From an uncultured Peptococcaceae bacterium (lineage in GTDB: Bacteria; Bacillota; Peptococcia; Peptococcales; Peptococcaceae): a stretch of 18,260 bases of DNA. Shown here piece by piece: positions 8,598-15,819 of this stretch. Positions within the stretch are counted from its first letter, which is position 1. The number at the start of each line of letters is the position of its first letter. The position numbers were made by a program, and so were the translations under genes. The notes below the pieces were generated by a model. The model had not been told where the DNA came from. It saw nothing but the letters and a program-made list of their open reading frames with translations, and did no database searches. The stretch is taken from positions 1 to 18,260 of the forward strand of contig USCP01000015.1 in assembly GCA_900553245.1 (NCBI GenBank), written 5' to 3'.

Positions 8598-8628
8598 AAG
8601 CCGGAAATGCTTCAGCAATCTCCGGCTT
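8598..8628. repeat. Strong stem-loop in the PBP-murF gap
   Basis: A perfect 8-bp inverted repeat (AAGCCGGA/TCCGGCTT) encloses a nested TGCT/AGCA stem. It lies in the 139-nt spacer between the PBP stop (8713) and the murF start (8573), 25 nt before the murF ATG. On the minus, coding strand it is followed by GCTCGATTT, a poor U-tract. On the plus strand it is followed by CTCTTTT, closer to an intrinsic terminator, although no plus-strand gene is visible. It may act as an RNA-processing or stability hairpin, a weak attenuator, or a relic of a rearrangement. The rest of the spacer shows no gene or convincing promoter. Confidence 0.6.
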
Positions 8629-8712
8629 CTCTTTTGCTATGAGGTTCCTTGTTCATTATTCTAGGTTGTTGCACATAGTATCGACTCATCCGTATCCGCC
8701 ATACAGAAGCCC

Positions 8713-10950
8713 CTATGAAGCCGAGTCATCCGAGTCCTCTTTGGTTGACGTGCTTTGTGATGAATCACTGTCCTTAGCGGACGTGCTATTCTTTTTATTG
8801 TCCTCTTCTTCAAGTTCTTTTGCGGCTTCCTCAATATCGGCACGCTGGCTTGTTCCGGCAAACCACACCTTGATTTGACTGCCTCGTTCGACCATGGTTC
8901 CGGCTGCCGGTTGTTGTCTATACGCCAAACCGCTCCCCTTCAAGGTTGATTCCAGCCCAAAGCCATTCAGAATGATGTCTACATCTTTGATGGTCTTCCC
9001 TTCAAAGGATGGCAACAGAATAGACGTCGTCCCTTCGCTGACACTGTAAAACTCAACGGTAGACCCCTTCGCCACCTTTGTACCAGCAACCGGCAAATAG
9101 CTTGTAAGGGTCGTCCCTGCCGTTACATCCTCTACTTGAAGCCCAGCTTGCGCCATGATGGCACGTGCTTCTTCAGTATTCATCGGACAATTGATTTCAG
9201 GGACAGTTACATATTCGCCTTCAGTGGCTTCAGTGTAATTTTCATTTTCTGCACTTAACGCTTCGGTTTGAGGCACTTGATAGTAGTTCAAAATGTTCTT
9301 CATCACTTTAGAGAAAATCCCACCGGCAAGAGAACCACTATTACCACCACTTTCAGGACTGTCTACAATAACCAAGCAAGCATACTTTGGATTGTCTGCC
9401 GGTGCAAAGCCCATAAAGCTCAAAATATAGTTATTTTCGGCGTATGTCCCACCTTGTGCAATTTCCGCAGTCCCGGTTTTCCCGCCGACACGATAACCGT
9501 CTACCGCAGCCGGTGTCCCAAGACCATCTTCTACAACGCTTACGAGCATGTCACGCATTTCTGCGGAAGTTTGTTCACTCACCACTTGGCGAATTACTTC
9601 CGGCTTGGTTTCTTCAACGACTTTGCCGTTGCTATCGGTAATTTTTGAAACAATTTGCGGTTGCATCAAGTAACCACCGTTTACGACCGCAGAAAATGCA
9701 GTAATCATCTGTATAGCAGTATAGGCATTCCCCTGACCGATGGCAGACGCCGCTAAGTCAAGGTCTACCGCTGCATCTTGATCAATCAAGAGTGGAGAAG
9801 ATTCCGAAGGCAAATCAATGCCGGTCTTCTCAGTCATACCAAAGCCATCCAAATAATCGTAAAAACGATCAAACCCCAACTTGCTGACACATTCCGCCTG
9901 TGCCACGTTACAGGATTGGCCGAGCGCATGGGTCATGGTTTGCAAGCCATCCCCTTCAGGGTAGTCCCAGTCTTGGAAACGATGGCCGTCAATCATGATA
10001 AACCCCGGACAAGAAAGTTGAGAGTCCGGCTCTACAATATCTTCCTCTAAGTACATAGATGTCGATAGAGATTTAAACGGTGAGCCAGGTTCATAGAGCT
10101 TTGAAATCGCTAAATTAGACCAATCCTCCGGCTCATAATCGCCATACTCATTTGGATCAAAATTTGGAATATTGGCCATTGCAAGGACATCGCCATTTGT
10201 TACATCCATTACCACACAGGTCATGGCTTTGGCATTTTGTTCCTTTTGTGCTTCTGCCATTGCCGATTCGACATAATATTGAATGGTAGAATCCACTGTC
10301 AAATGCACATTCTTACCTTCCGATGCCGGAATAGATTCTCGAATGGATTGTGGAATGGCATTGCCGAGCTTATCGTATTCGACAACCAGTTTCCCAGGAG
10401 TCCCTGCTAGAATATCGTCAAATTGTAATTCAGCACCGGCTAAGCCTTGGTTATCCAACCCGGAAAAACCGAGAACATGGCACAATTCTTCGTTATTTGG
10501 GTATTCACGGCTATATTCAGTCGTAAACCCAATCCCAATATAATTTTTTTCTTGTAATTTCTGTGCGTCTTTTTTATCGCACTGACGTTTTAACCAAGCA
10601 AAGTCATTGCTGCTACCATCAATAATTCGATTGACTTCGGACTTGGTCATGTGCAAGCACTTCACAATATCCGCAACTATTTCGTCGCGTCCCGAAGACT
10701 CACGAATCGCAGACGGTGTGATATAGACTGATACTTTTTCAACACTGACCGCCATGGCTTCGTTATTGCAATCGTATATAATCCCACGATTCGGGGTCAC
10801 TTCGACATTTTGCAGGCGATTGTTCAGAGACTCATCGCTATATTTTTCACTGGCTAAGACCTGAACATAAAACAGTTTCCCAAAAATTAGGAACGCCATT
10901 ACGCCCGCTAAAATGAAAATATTTAAAATACGAGCCTTTCTTTGCTCCAT
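8713..10950 (-). CDS. Class B penicillin-binding protein (FtsI/SpoVD-like) with two PASTA domains
   Basis: This septal D,D-transpeptidase cross-links glycan strands made by FtsW. The 745-residue product has a single N-terminal membrane anchor (about 9-30), a PBP dimerisation domain (about 50-210) with the usual TPNRGIIYD motif, and a transpeptidase domain (about 240-555). The active-site triad is visible: S290-P-F-K293 (SxxK), S346-C-N348 (SxN) and K491-T-G493. Two PASTA-like repeats follow (about 578-637 and 642-698), then a Glu/Lys and Ser/Asp/Thr-rich tail (about 705-745). The PASTA domains and chromosomal position match SpoVD/PbpB-type proteins, and I cannot decide between vegetative and sporulation roles. 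The second SxxK residue is Pro, where Thr or Val is usual. The ATG at 10950 follows AAGGAG and lies 15 nt after ftsL. Confidence 0.94.
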   Translation of the reverse strand: MEQRKARILNIFILAGVMAFLIFGKLFYVQVLASEKYSDESLNNRLQNVEVTPNRGIIYDCNNEAMAVSVEKVSVYITPSAIRESSGRDEIVADIVKCLHMTKSEVNRIIDGSSNDFAWLKRQCDKKDAQKLQEKNYIGIGFTTEYSREYPNNEELCHVLGFSGLDNQGLAGAELQFDDILAGTPGKLVVEYDKLGNAIPQSIRESIPASEGKNVHLTVDSTIQYYVESAMAEAQKEQNAKAMTCVVMDVTNGDVLAMANIPNFDPNEYGDYEPEDWSNLAISKLYEPGSPFKSLSTSMYLEEDIVEPDSQLSCPGFIMIDGHRFQDWDYPEGDGLQTMTHALGQSCNVAQAECVSKLGFDRFYDYLDGFGMTEKTGIDLPSESSPLLIDQDAAVDLDLAASAIGQGNAYTAIQMITAFSAVVNGGYLMQPQIVSKITDSNGKVVEETKPEVIRQVVSEQTSAEMRDMLVSVVEDGLGTPAAVDGYRVGGKTGTAEIAQGGTYAENNYILSFMGFAPADNPKYACLVIVDSPESGGNSGSLAGGIFSKVMKNILNYYQVPQTEALSAENENYTEATEGEYVTVPEINCPMNTEEARAIMAQAGLQVEDVTAGTTLTSYLPVAGTKVAKGSTVEFYSVSEGTTSILLPSFEGKTIKDVDIILNGFGLESTLKGSGLAYRQQPAAGTMVERGSQIKVWFAGTSQRADIEEAAKELEEEDNKKNSTSAKDSDSSQSTSTKEDSDDSAS

Positions 10951-10965
10951 TTTACTTCAAACTCC

Positions 10966-11412
10966 TTATTGTGCGTTGGCATCCTTCTTGGCAATCGGAG
11001 TCGACGGGGTATAAACAATCACGTTTTCTGCTTCTTGCATGCCGAGCTGATCTTCCGCTTTCTTTTGAATCGCGCTTTTATTGCTCAGTGCCGCACTTTC
11101 TTGACGGAGTGCTTCATTGGCTGCGATGACTTCTTTTAAATCACTTTGCTTCTGGTTAATTGTTAACCCCATGTCTTGAACAATCCCATATTGCCCAACA
11201 CACAAAATTCCTAAAATAAAGGCAATCATGATTGCACGGAATGTCGATAAGCGTGGCTTTTTCTTTTCAAATTTTCTCCGTAGAACGCGTTCATTTTGCT
11301 TTTTTGCAATGGCACGCTTTGGATTTGTGCTAAACATGATATTCGCTGCTCCATTATGCTTTCCGACCATGTCCGCTTCCTCGTACAATGGCCGTTTCTT
11401 TGCTGCCCCCAT
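10966..11412 (-). CDS. ftsL: FtsL-like septum protein
   Basis: This small bitopic division protein is expected to form a complex with DivIC/FtsB and to regulate FtsW and the PBP. A basic cytoplasmic N-terminal region ends in a KKK/RR cluster. One membrane segment follows (RAIMIAFILGILCVGQYGIV region), then an extracytoplasmic coiled coil rich in Glu, Gln, Lys, Ala and Leu, and a short polar tail. FtsL proteins share little sequence, so the call rests on this architecture and on the position between rsmH and the PBP gene. The start is uncertain. The ATG at 11421 has GGGG directly against it, ATG 11412 has GGGGA at a workable spacing (chosen, 148 aa), and ATG 11370 has GAGGAAG upstream and would give 134 aa. 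Confidence 0.85.
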   Translation of the reverse strand: MGAAKKRPLYEEADMVGKHNGAANIMFSTNPKRAIAKKQNERVLRRKFEKKKPRLSTFRAIMIAFILGILCVGQYGIVQDMGLTINQKQSDLKEVIAANEALRQESAALSNKSAIQKKAEDQLGMQEAENVIVYTPSTPIAKKDANAQ

Positions 11413-11430
11413 GGCATTCATCCCCAGATA

Positions 11431-12390
11431 TTAGTATTTTCTTCGTTTATATGCAGGAATTTTTTCGACAATGCGTAGCTTGGCGCTTCCTGCACGAGAG
11501 TTGTCCGCCAATTCTTCTTTTGATGCCACAATTGGTTTTCTGGTCACTATTTTTACCGTTGCTTCCTTGTCACATTGACAAATAGGAAGCTCCGGAGGGC
11601 AAATGCAGTCACTTGCCAAATATTTGAAATGTTGCTTTACAATGCGATCTTCCAAAGAGTGGAAGGTGATGACTGCCATGCGTCCGCCAATTTTTAAGCG
11701 TGCCACGGCTTCATCAATCACACCTTCAAGCACGTCCAATTCGTGGTTTACTTCAATACGAATTGCTTGGAAGGTGCGTTTTGCCACATGAGAGCCTTTT
11801 TCACGCGCACCCTTTGGAATGGCGCGTTCAATACAATCCACCAATTGAAAGGTGGTTTCAATTGGCGCAATGGCACGTCGCTCAATGATAATTTTCGCAA
11901 TACGTCGTGCCCACTTTTCTTCGCCGTATTCACGCAAAATGCGTTCCAGCGCATCCTCATCATAAGTGTTTACGACATCATAGGCACTAAAATCCGCCTG
12001 CGGATTCATGCGCATATCCAATGCAGCATCGTGCATATAGCTAAAGCCACGACGATAATCATCAATTTGAGGGGATGACACACCAATATCGATTAAGATG
12101 CCATCCACACCTTCCGGTGCATGTTCATCAATAATCGACGGCATCTCAATATAATTAGAGTGAAAAAAGGTAACCTGTTCGGCGTAAGGTGCCAAACGTT
12201 CTTTGGCGGCCCTTAACGCATTTTCATCCTGGTCAATCGCCAAGAGTCTGCCATCTTTGCCGATCGCAGCAAGTATACCGGAGGAGTGACCGCCTCCGCC
12301 AACGGTACCGTCAACATAGGTACCACCTTTTTTTAAATCAAGCCCGTCCAATACTTCTTGATAGAGTACTGGGATATGTTGAAATTCCAT
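11431..12390 (-). CDS. rsmH: 16S rRNA (cytosine(1402)-N(4))-methyltransferase RsmH (MraW)
   Basis: RsmH is the SAM-dependent methyltransferase that modifies C1402 N4 in the decoding centre of 16S rRNA. It is a conserved second gene of dcw clusters. The 319-residue product is typical in length. Motifs are the opening HIPVLYQEVLDGL, the SAM-binding YVDGTVGGGGHSSGIL (25-40), ILIDIGVSSPQIDDYRRGFS (98-117), HVAKRTFQAIRIEVN (201-215) and ITFHSLEDRIVKQHF (241-255), then a Cys-containing loop (CICPPELPICQC) common in the family. The ATG at 12390 has AAGGTGGG upstream and lies 16 nt after the mraZ stop. The reading frame is open a further 126 nt upstream but overlaps mraZ, so that start is rejected. 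Confidence 0.97.
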   Translation of the reverse strand: MEFQHIPVLYQEVLDGLDLKKGGTYVDGTVGGGGHSSGILAAIGKDGRLLAIDQDENALRAAKERLAPYAEQVTFFHSNYIEMPSIIDEHAPEGVDGILIDIGVSSPQIDDYRRGFSYMHDAALDMRMNPQADFSAYDVVNTYDEDALERILREYGEEKWARRIAKIIIERRAIAPIETTFQLVDCIERAIPKGAREKGSHVAKRTFQAIRIEVNHELDVLEGVIDEAVARLKIGGRMAVITFHSLEDRIVKQHFKYLASDCICPPELPICQCDKEATVKIVTRKPIVASKEELADNSRAGSAKLRIVEKIPAYKRRKY

Positions 12391-12406
12391 CCGAGATTTC
12401 CCACCT

Positions 12407-12832
12407 TTATATGCCCAAGAATCCCGCAAGTTCTTCAAAGGATTCCTCTTCATTTTCACTAAGCTGTTCGGTCCAACGCTTAAGGCTCCAGAGCTCAAAC
12501 GTATTAGACTCCCCAATGATCACTACTTCTTTGTCTATCGCTGCATGCTCCATTAAAGCAGCAGGAATAGACAAGCGCCCCTGTTTATCCAAAACCTCGA
12601 CACTTGCGCTGGCATAAAACTGACGCTTAAAACGTCGCACTTTTGGGTCACTGGATGGCTTTGCGTCGATTTTTTCACAAATCAACGCCCATTCTTCCAT
12701 CGGGTATACAGTGAGGCACCCATCCAAGCCTTTCGCAATCACACACTGATTTTGAAGTGGCTCGCGGAATTTTGCAGGAATAGTGAGTCTGCATTTATTG
12801 TCAATCGTATGTCTATATTCGCCTAAAAACAT
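12407..12832 (-). CDS. mraZ: Transcriptional regulator MraZ
   Basis: MraZ is a ring-forming DNA-binding protein with two AbrB/SpoVT-like half-domains. It binds repeated boxes upstream of its own gene and controls the dcw operon. The 141-residue product shows the duplicated fold: first half MFLGEYRHTIDNKCRLTIPAK with the DNKxR signature at 11-15, second half with DKQGRLSIP (82-90). The ATG at 12832 gives the classical MFLGEY start and lies 10 nt after GAAGGGAG. A GTG nine bases upstream is in frame but sits one base from the ribosome binding site, so it is rejected. This is the first gene of the dcw operon, separated from the upstream dehydrogenase by a terminator and followed 16 nt later by rsmH. 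Confidence 0.97.
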   Translation of the reverse strand: MFLGEYRHTIDNKCRLTIPAKFREPLQNQCVIAKGLDGCLTVYPMEEWALICEKIDAKPSSDPKVRRFKRQFYASASVEVLDKQGRLSIPAALMEHAAIDKEVVIIGESNTFELWSLKRWTEQLSENEEESFEELAGFLGI

Positions 12833-12841
12833 ACAATGCAC

Positions 12842-12989
12842 ACTCCCTTCATCCTAAACACCCCATTTTTCCCCTTTCCTCTCCACTTTACACTACTTTC
12901 ACCTCAATTTCTACCCCTTGTTTTCCCTTTATAAACACGTTTTCGGGCTTTTTATACTTTAAGTATTTTGTAAATCCCTAAACAAAGGT
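12842..12989 (-). promoter_or_regulatory. mraZ promoter region (exact promoter not resolved)
   Basis: A dcw promoter must lie between the upstream terminator and mraZ. The stretch is AT-rich at its far end, with TATAAA-like hexamers on the minus strand near 12950 and 12930 and a 13-bp palindrome (ATACTTTAAGTAT, 12954-12966). I find no -35/-10 pair with both good hexamers and a 16-18 nt spacer, so the exact promoter is left open. Confidence 0.4.
12851..12885 (-). promoter_or_regulatory. Putative MraZ operator: G-rich boxes phased at 10 bp
   Basis: Read on the minus strand, the mraZ leader carries 5-nt boxes exactly 10 bp apart: TGGAG (12881-12885), AGGGG (12871-12875), TGGGG (12861-12865) and AGGAT (12851-12855). 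A weaker TAGTG lies another 10 bp upstream (12891-12895). In E. coli, MraZ is known to bind TGGGN repeats separated by 5 nt close to its promoter, which is the same geometry. The array ends 18 nt before the mraZ ATG, so bound MraZ could block initiation or early elongation. The assignment is by pattern and position only. Confidence 0.6.
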
Positions 12990-13020
12990 AAATAAAAGAC
13001 CCTTCCAACCGGAAGGGTCT
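12990..13020 (-). terminator. Rho-independent terminator of the HAD to D-2-hydroxyacid dehydrogenase operon
   Basis: On the minus strand a perfect 10-bp stem, AGACCCTTCC/GGAAGGGTCT, with a GGTT tetraloop is followed directly by TTTATTT. It starts 57 nt after the dehydrogenase stop (13078) and precedes mraZ, separating the upstream operon from the dcw operon. The hairpin is symmetric, but the plus strand lacks a U-tract after it, so it should act on minus-strand transcripts. Confidence 0.92.
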
Positions 13021-13077
13021 CTTGATTAGTATTTCTTATTGATAACTCGCTTGCCACTTATGGCTCAAGCGTTTGTA

Positions 13078-14025
13078 TTAGCCTACAACGTTGGTTGGCG
13101 CCCCTGCTAAGAAAGCAGCGATATTATCAGTCACGATGTGTGCACGCTTTACAAATGCTTCATCGGTTGCGAATGCCACGTGAGGTGTGAGCAAGGTATG
13201 TGGGGTAGTGAAAAGCGGATGACCTGCTTCAAGTGGTGGTTCGGTGTAGAATACGTCAATACCGGCACCACCGATACGTCCTTCGTTAAGCGCAGCAGCC
13301 AAAGCGTCAATGTCAACGATTGGACCACGTGCGCAGTTGATTAAGAGCGCAGTTGGCTTCATTTGATCGATTTGTTCCTTACCGATGAAGCCGCGAGTTT
13401 CACTGTTCATTGCCATATGCACGCTAATCACGTCACAGGTAGACATCAGGGTATCGAGGTCAACGAAGGTAACACCTTCCATTTCCTTTGGAGTACGATT
13501 GTAAGCATAGCAATCGCAACCAAATGCTTGTGCCACTTTGAGCACTTGCTTGCCGATGGTCCCTGCACCAACAACAGCAAATTTAAGAGCAGATAATTCT
13601 TGACCAACGAGGCCTTTCATGGTGCCACCTTCGCGAACCACTTTGTCACATTCACGAATGTTACGCAAGAGGCTGATGGTCATCCCAAATACGAGGTCTG
13701 CAACCGCTTCGTTGGAGTAGCCGCTTGCATTGCAAACGGTCACGCCTTTTTGCTTGCACACATCCATAGGGATATGGTCAAAACCGGTAAAGGCAACCGC
13801 TAAAAGTTCGATTTTTTCGAGGTGCTCCATCACGTTTGCACTCATTGGTTGGTTTGCAATAACCACCAATTCAGCATCCTTTGCACGTTCAATCATTTCT
13901 TCGTCGGAAGTTGCACGCTCTGCATAGAGGGTCCATTCCACTTGACCACCCAGTTTTTCTTGAAGCATGGCTTCTAAAACATCATTTGGCACGCTCAGCG
14001 GCTCTAATACAACAAGTTTCTTCAT
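13078..14025 (-). CDS. D-isomer-specific 2-hydroxyacid dehydrogenase (NAD-binding)
   Basis: This cytoplasmic oxidoreductase is predicted to interconvert a D-2-hydroxyacid and a 2-keto acid with NAD(P)H. The 315-residue product has the usual two-domain layout. The Rossmann loop is GAGTIGKQV (153-161). Catalytic residues appear at R233 (INCARGP), E262 (TEPP) and H282 (LTPHVAF), giving the family Arg-Glu-His set. Substrate cannot be read from sequence: lactate, glycerate, hydroxypyruvate and phosphoglycerate dehydrogenases share this fold, although the length excludes a SerA with an ACT domain. The start ATG overlaps the EcsC-family stop by ATGA, so the two are translationally coupled, with AAAGGAGAG upstream inside that gene. 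It is the last gene before the terminator. Confidence 0.93.
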   Translation of the reverse strand: MKKLVVLEPLSVPNDVLEAMLQEKLGGQVEWTLYAERATSDEEMIERAKDAELVVIANQPMSANVMEHLEKIELLAVAFTGFDHIPMDVCKQKGVTVCNASGYSNEAVADLVFGMTISLLRNIRECDKVVREGGTMKGLVGQELSALKFAVVGAGTIGKQVLKVAQAFGCDCYAYNRTPKEMEGVTFVDLDTLMSTCDVISVHMAMNSETRGFIGKEQIDQMKPTALLINCARGPIVDIDALAAALNEGRIGGAGIDVFYTEPPLEAGHPLFTTPHTLLTPHVAFATDEAFVKRAHIVTDNIAAFLAGAPTNVVG

Positions 14026-14885
14026 AATGACTTATTCTCTCCTTTTACGCTGTGATACGCTCTGACAATATCTGCCTTACAGCGGTTCAACAGTCTCATT
14101 TGATATTTTATCTCAGCCAATTGATGCAACTGAGAAACAATAACAGTATTATATAACCCACCGGCAACGCCGATAATCGGTAAACCCATCACAAAGTGGC
14201 TAAAAAGCATCGCTGTCGCCAGCGCTTCTGCCGTCTTTGTCATTTGTTCACTGAGATTCATATGAACGTGTTCACCTTGGTCAATGGCCTTTGACAACTG
14301 ATTGAGTTTTTCATTGACCGCCTCGCGTGCTTCGGTTGGCTCTGCCACCAATTCAATCAAAAGCAACATATAAAGCTGCTCAGCTTCACAATCCACATCA
14401 ACGCCATGGCTTTTAGCACTCATGGTGCAAAGTCGAATAAGATTTGCAATAAGAATAGGCACATCCGGAATGCCAATACCTAAAAGCCCCAGGCCAACCC
14501 CTTCAGTGGTGGCAACGCCCATGGCTTTTAAATGACGTTTGCCACCGGAGCGTCGCAATTTTTTCAGTAAAGAGCGGTCACCTTTTTCTGCAATATCATC
14601 AAGCATTGCACGATGTTCAGCTTCTAACGCTTCGCTGTCATAGGTTTTATCAATCAAGGTTTTTCCACCTCGAAAAACCGCCTTGAAGGCGCCAACAAAC
14701 GCCTTGCGCAAGGTTTCTTCAAGTTTATCCGGAATTTTTTCTTCGAGGTTGTCGCGCCAAGTCGCCGTATATTTTCCAGCGGCTTTCTTCCAAAAGGAAT
14801 CTTCCAAAAAGAGAGTCTTTTCCTTTTTTTCTAAATCGCGCAACTCATAATTCAACGCTAATAAGCGGTCTTTATATTCGCCCAT
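14022..14885 (-). CDS. EcsC-family protein
   Basis: The 287-residue product resembles the EcsC family, named after the third gene of the Bacillus ecs ABC-transporter locus. The biochemical role is not established, and no EcsA or EcsB gene is seen here. The N-terminal 50 residues are charged and probably helical. Then come EETLRKAFVGAFKAVFRGGK (56-75), typical of the family, and two Gly-rich hydrophobic segments (about 122-152 and 222-252) that may insert into or touch the membrane. Helical linkers lie between. No signal peptide is visible. The ATG at 14885 follows GAGGTA. The gene begins 9 nt after the radical SAM gene and overlaps the dehydrogenase by 4 nt, so it belongs to that operon. Confidence 0.85.
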   Translation of the reverse strand: MGEYKDRLLALNYELRDLEKKEKTLFLEDSFWKKAAGKYTATWRDNLEEKIPDKLEETLRKAFVGAFKAVFRGGKTLIDKTYDSEALEAEHRAMLDDIAEKGDRSLLKKLRRSGGKRHLKAMGVATTEGVGLGLLGIGIPDVPILIANLIRLCTMSAKSHGVDVDCEAEQLYMLLLIELVAEPTEAREAVNEKLNQLSKAIDQGEHVHMNLSEQMTKTAEALATAMLFSHFVMGLPIIGVAGGLYNTVIVSQLHQLAEIKYQMRLLNRCKADIVRAYHSVKGENKSL

Positions 14886-14894
14886 TGTACTACC

Positions 14895-15779
14895 TCAGCG
14901 AGGACGCACTTCGCGTTCGACGATTTTGACTTGTTCAAAATATTGTTCCGCGATGTTTAATAAGTCGCTCATTTTTTCAACACTTGGAACAAACGCTTCA
15001 TCCTCTTTATAGCGAGGACGCGGCACCACCGCCAACAAGTTGATTGGTGCATTCGGTGCCACCTTTTGTAAAATCTTCATACCTTCTTCAAAAGCGGCAT
15101 CATGGTCATTGACACCTGCGACAAGCACAATGGTGACTTCGTAATATACACCGCTCTTGGCTAGAATCTCAATATTTTCCAATACATTGTTAAAATCACC
15201 GTGAACATAGTCTTTATAGAAGTCTTCACTAAACCCCTTATAGTCGATGTTCACCATATCCATTTCTTTCAAAAGCGAATGAAACGCTTCCGGGTTAATC
15301 ATCCCATTGGTTTCTAAGGCATTGATCATGCCCTTTTCGTGAACCATTTTTGAATAGTCACGAACGTGTTCATACCAAATAAGTGGTTCATTAAAGGTAT
15401 AACATACGCCTCGCACCCCAGTAGAACGTTTGAGGTTATCCAAGCGTTCAGATAAATCTTCCAAGCTCAAGGATTCCGTATGGATACGCCCTTGAGAGAT
15501 GTGCTTATTGGCACAATACGGACAATTCATATTGCATCCGTAAGCTGAAATCGACAATAGTTTTAAATCCTTGTCCGGATAGAAATGAAAGCCCATTTCA
15601 TGAAGTGCTTCAGTGTCTAGGCCACTGATTTCACCATAGGTTTTTGCAATGAGTACGCCGTCTTCATTGACACGGCATTTACAAATTCCCATTTCACCGG
15701 GAAGAAGCAAACACTGATGTGAGCATAATTGGCATTCAACTGCGCCGTCTTCGAGCTTATTATAAAAAGCAGCTTCCAC
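14895..15779 (-). CDS. Radical SAM protein, AmrS/PFL-activase-like
   Basis: The 294-residue product is a 4Fe-4S radical SAM enzyme. The cluster motif CNMNCPYC supplies C82, C86 and C89. An N-terminal Cys-rich region (C16, C19, C23, C33, C35; pattern CQLCSHQCLLLPGEMGICKC) precedes it, as in the AmmeMemoRadiSam (AmrS) group and in pyruvate formate-lyase activase-like proteins. Further family features are YGEISGLD, HFYPDKDLKLLSI, the TFNEPLIW motif and ETNGMI. The AMMECR1 and MEMO1 partners that define the AmmeMemoRadiSam system are absent from this window, so the target is unknown. A glycyl-radical-enzyme activase is the main alternative. It starts about 40 nt after the HAD gene, with GAGGTGTCG upstream of the ATG, and is followed closely by the EcsC gene. 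Confidence 0.88.
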   Translation of the reverse strand: MEAAFYNKLEDGAVECQLCSHQCLLLPGEMGICKCRVNEDGVLIAKTYGEISGLDTEALHEMGFHFYPDKDLKLLSISAYGCNMNCPYCANKHISQGRIHTESLSLEDLSERLDNLKRSTGVRGVCYTFNEPLIWYEHVRDYSKMVHEKGMINALETNGMINPEAFHSLLKEMDMVNIDYKGFSEDFYKDYVHGDFNNVLENIEILAKSGVYYEVTIVLVAGVNDHDAAFEEGMKILQKVAPNAPINLLAVVPRPRYKEDEAFVPSVEKMSDLLNIAEQYFEQVKIVEREVRPR

Positions 15780-15819
15780 GACGACACCTCCTCTATATCA
15801 AAATAACAATTACGACCCG

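Noticed and set aside
8639..8878. Plus-strand open frame over the PBP 3' end
   Set aside because: Serine-rich shadow of the antisense strand of the Ser/Asp tail; no ribosome binding site and no recognisable family.
9268..9648. Plus-strand open frame of 126 codons antisense to the PBP
   Set aside because: No family pattern; it overlaps the conserved transpeptidase region of the real gene.
12391..12516. Upstream in-frame extension of rsmH
   Set aside because: It overlaps mraZ coding sequence, has no family similarity, and the ATG at 12390 has a good ribosome binding site and the canonical start.
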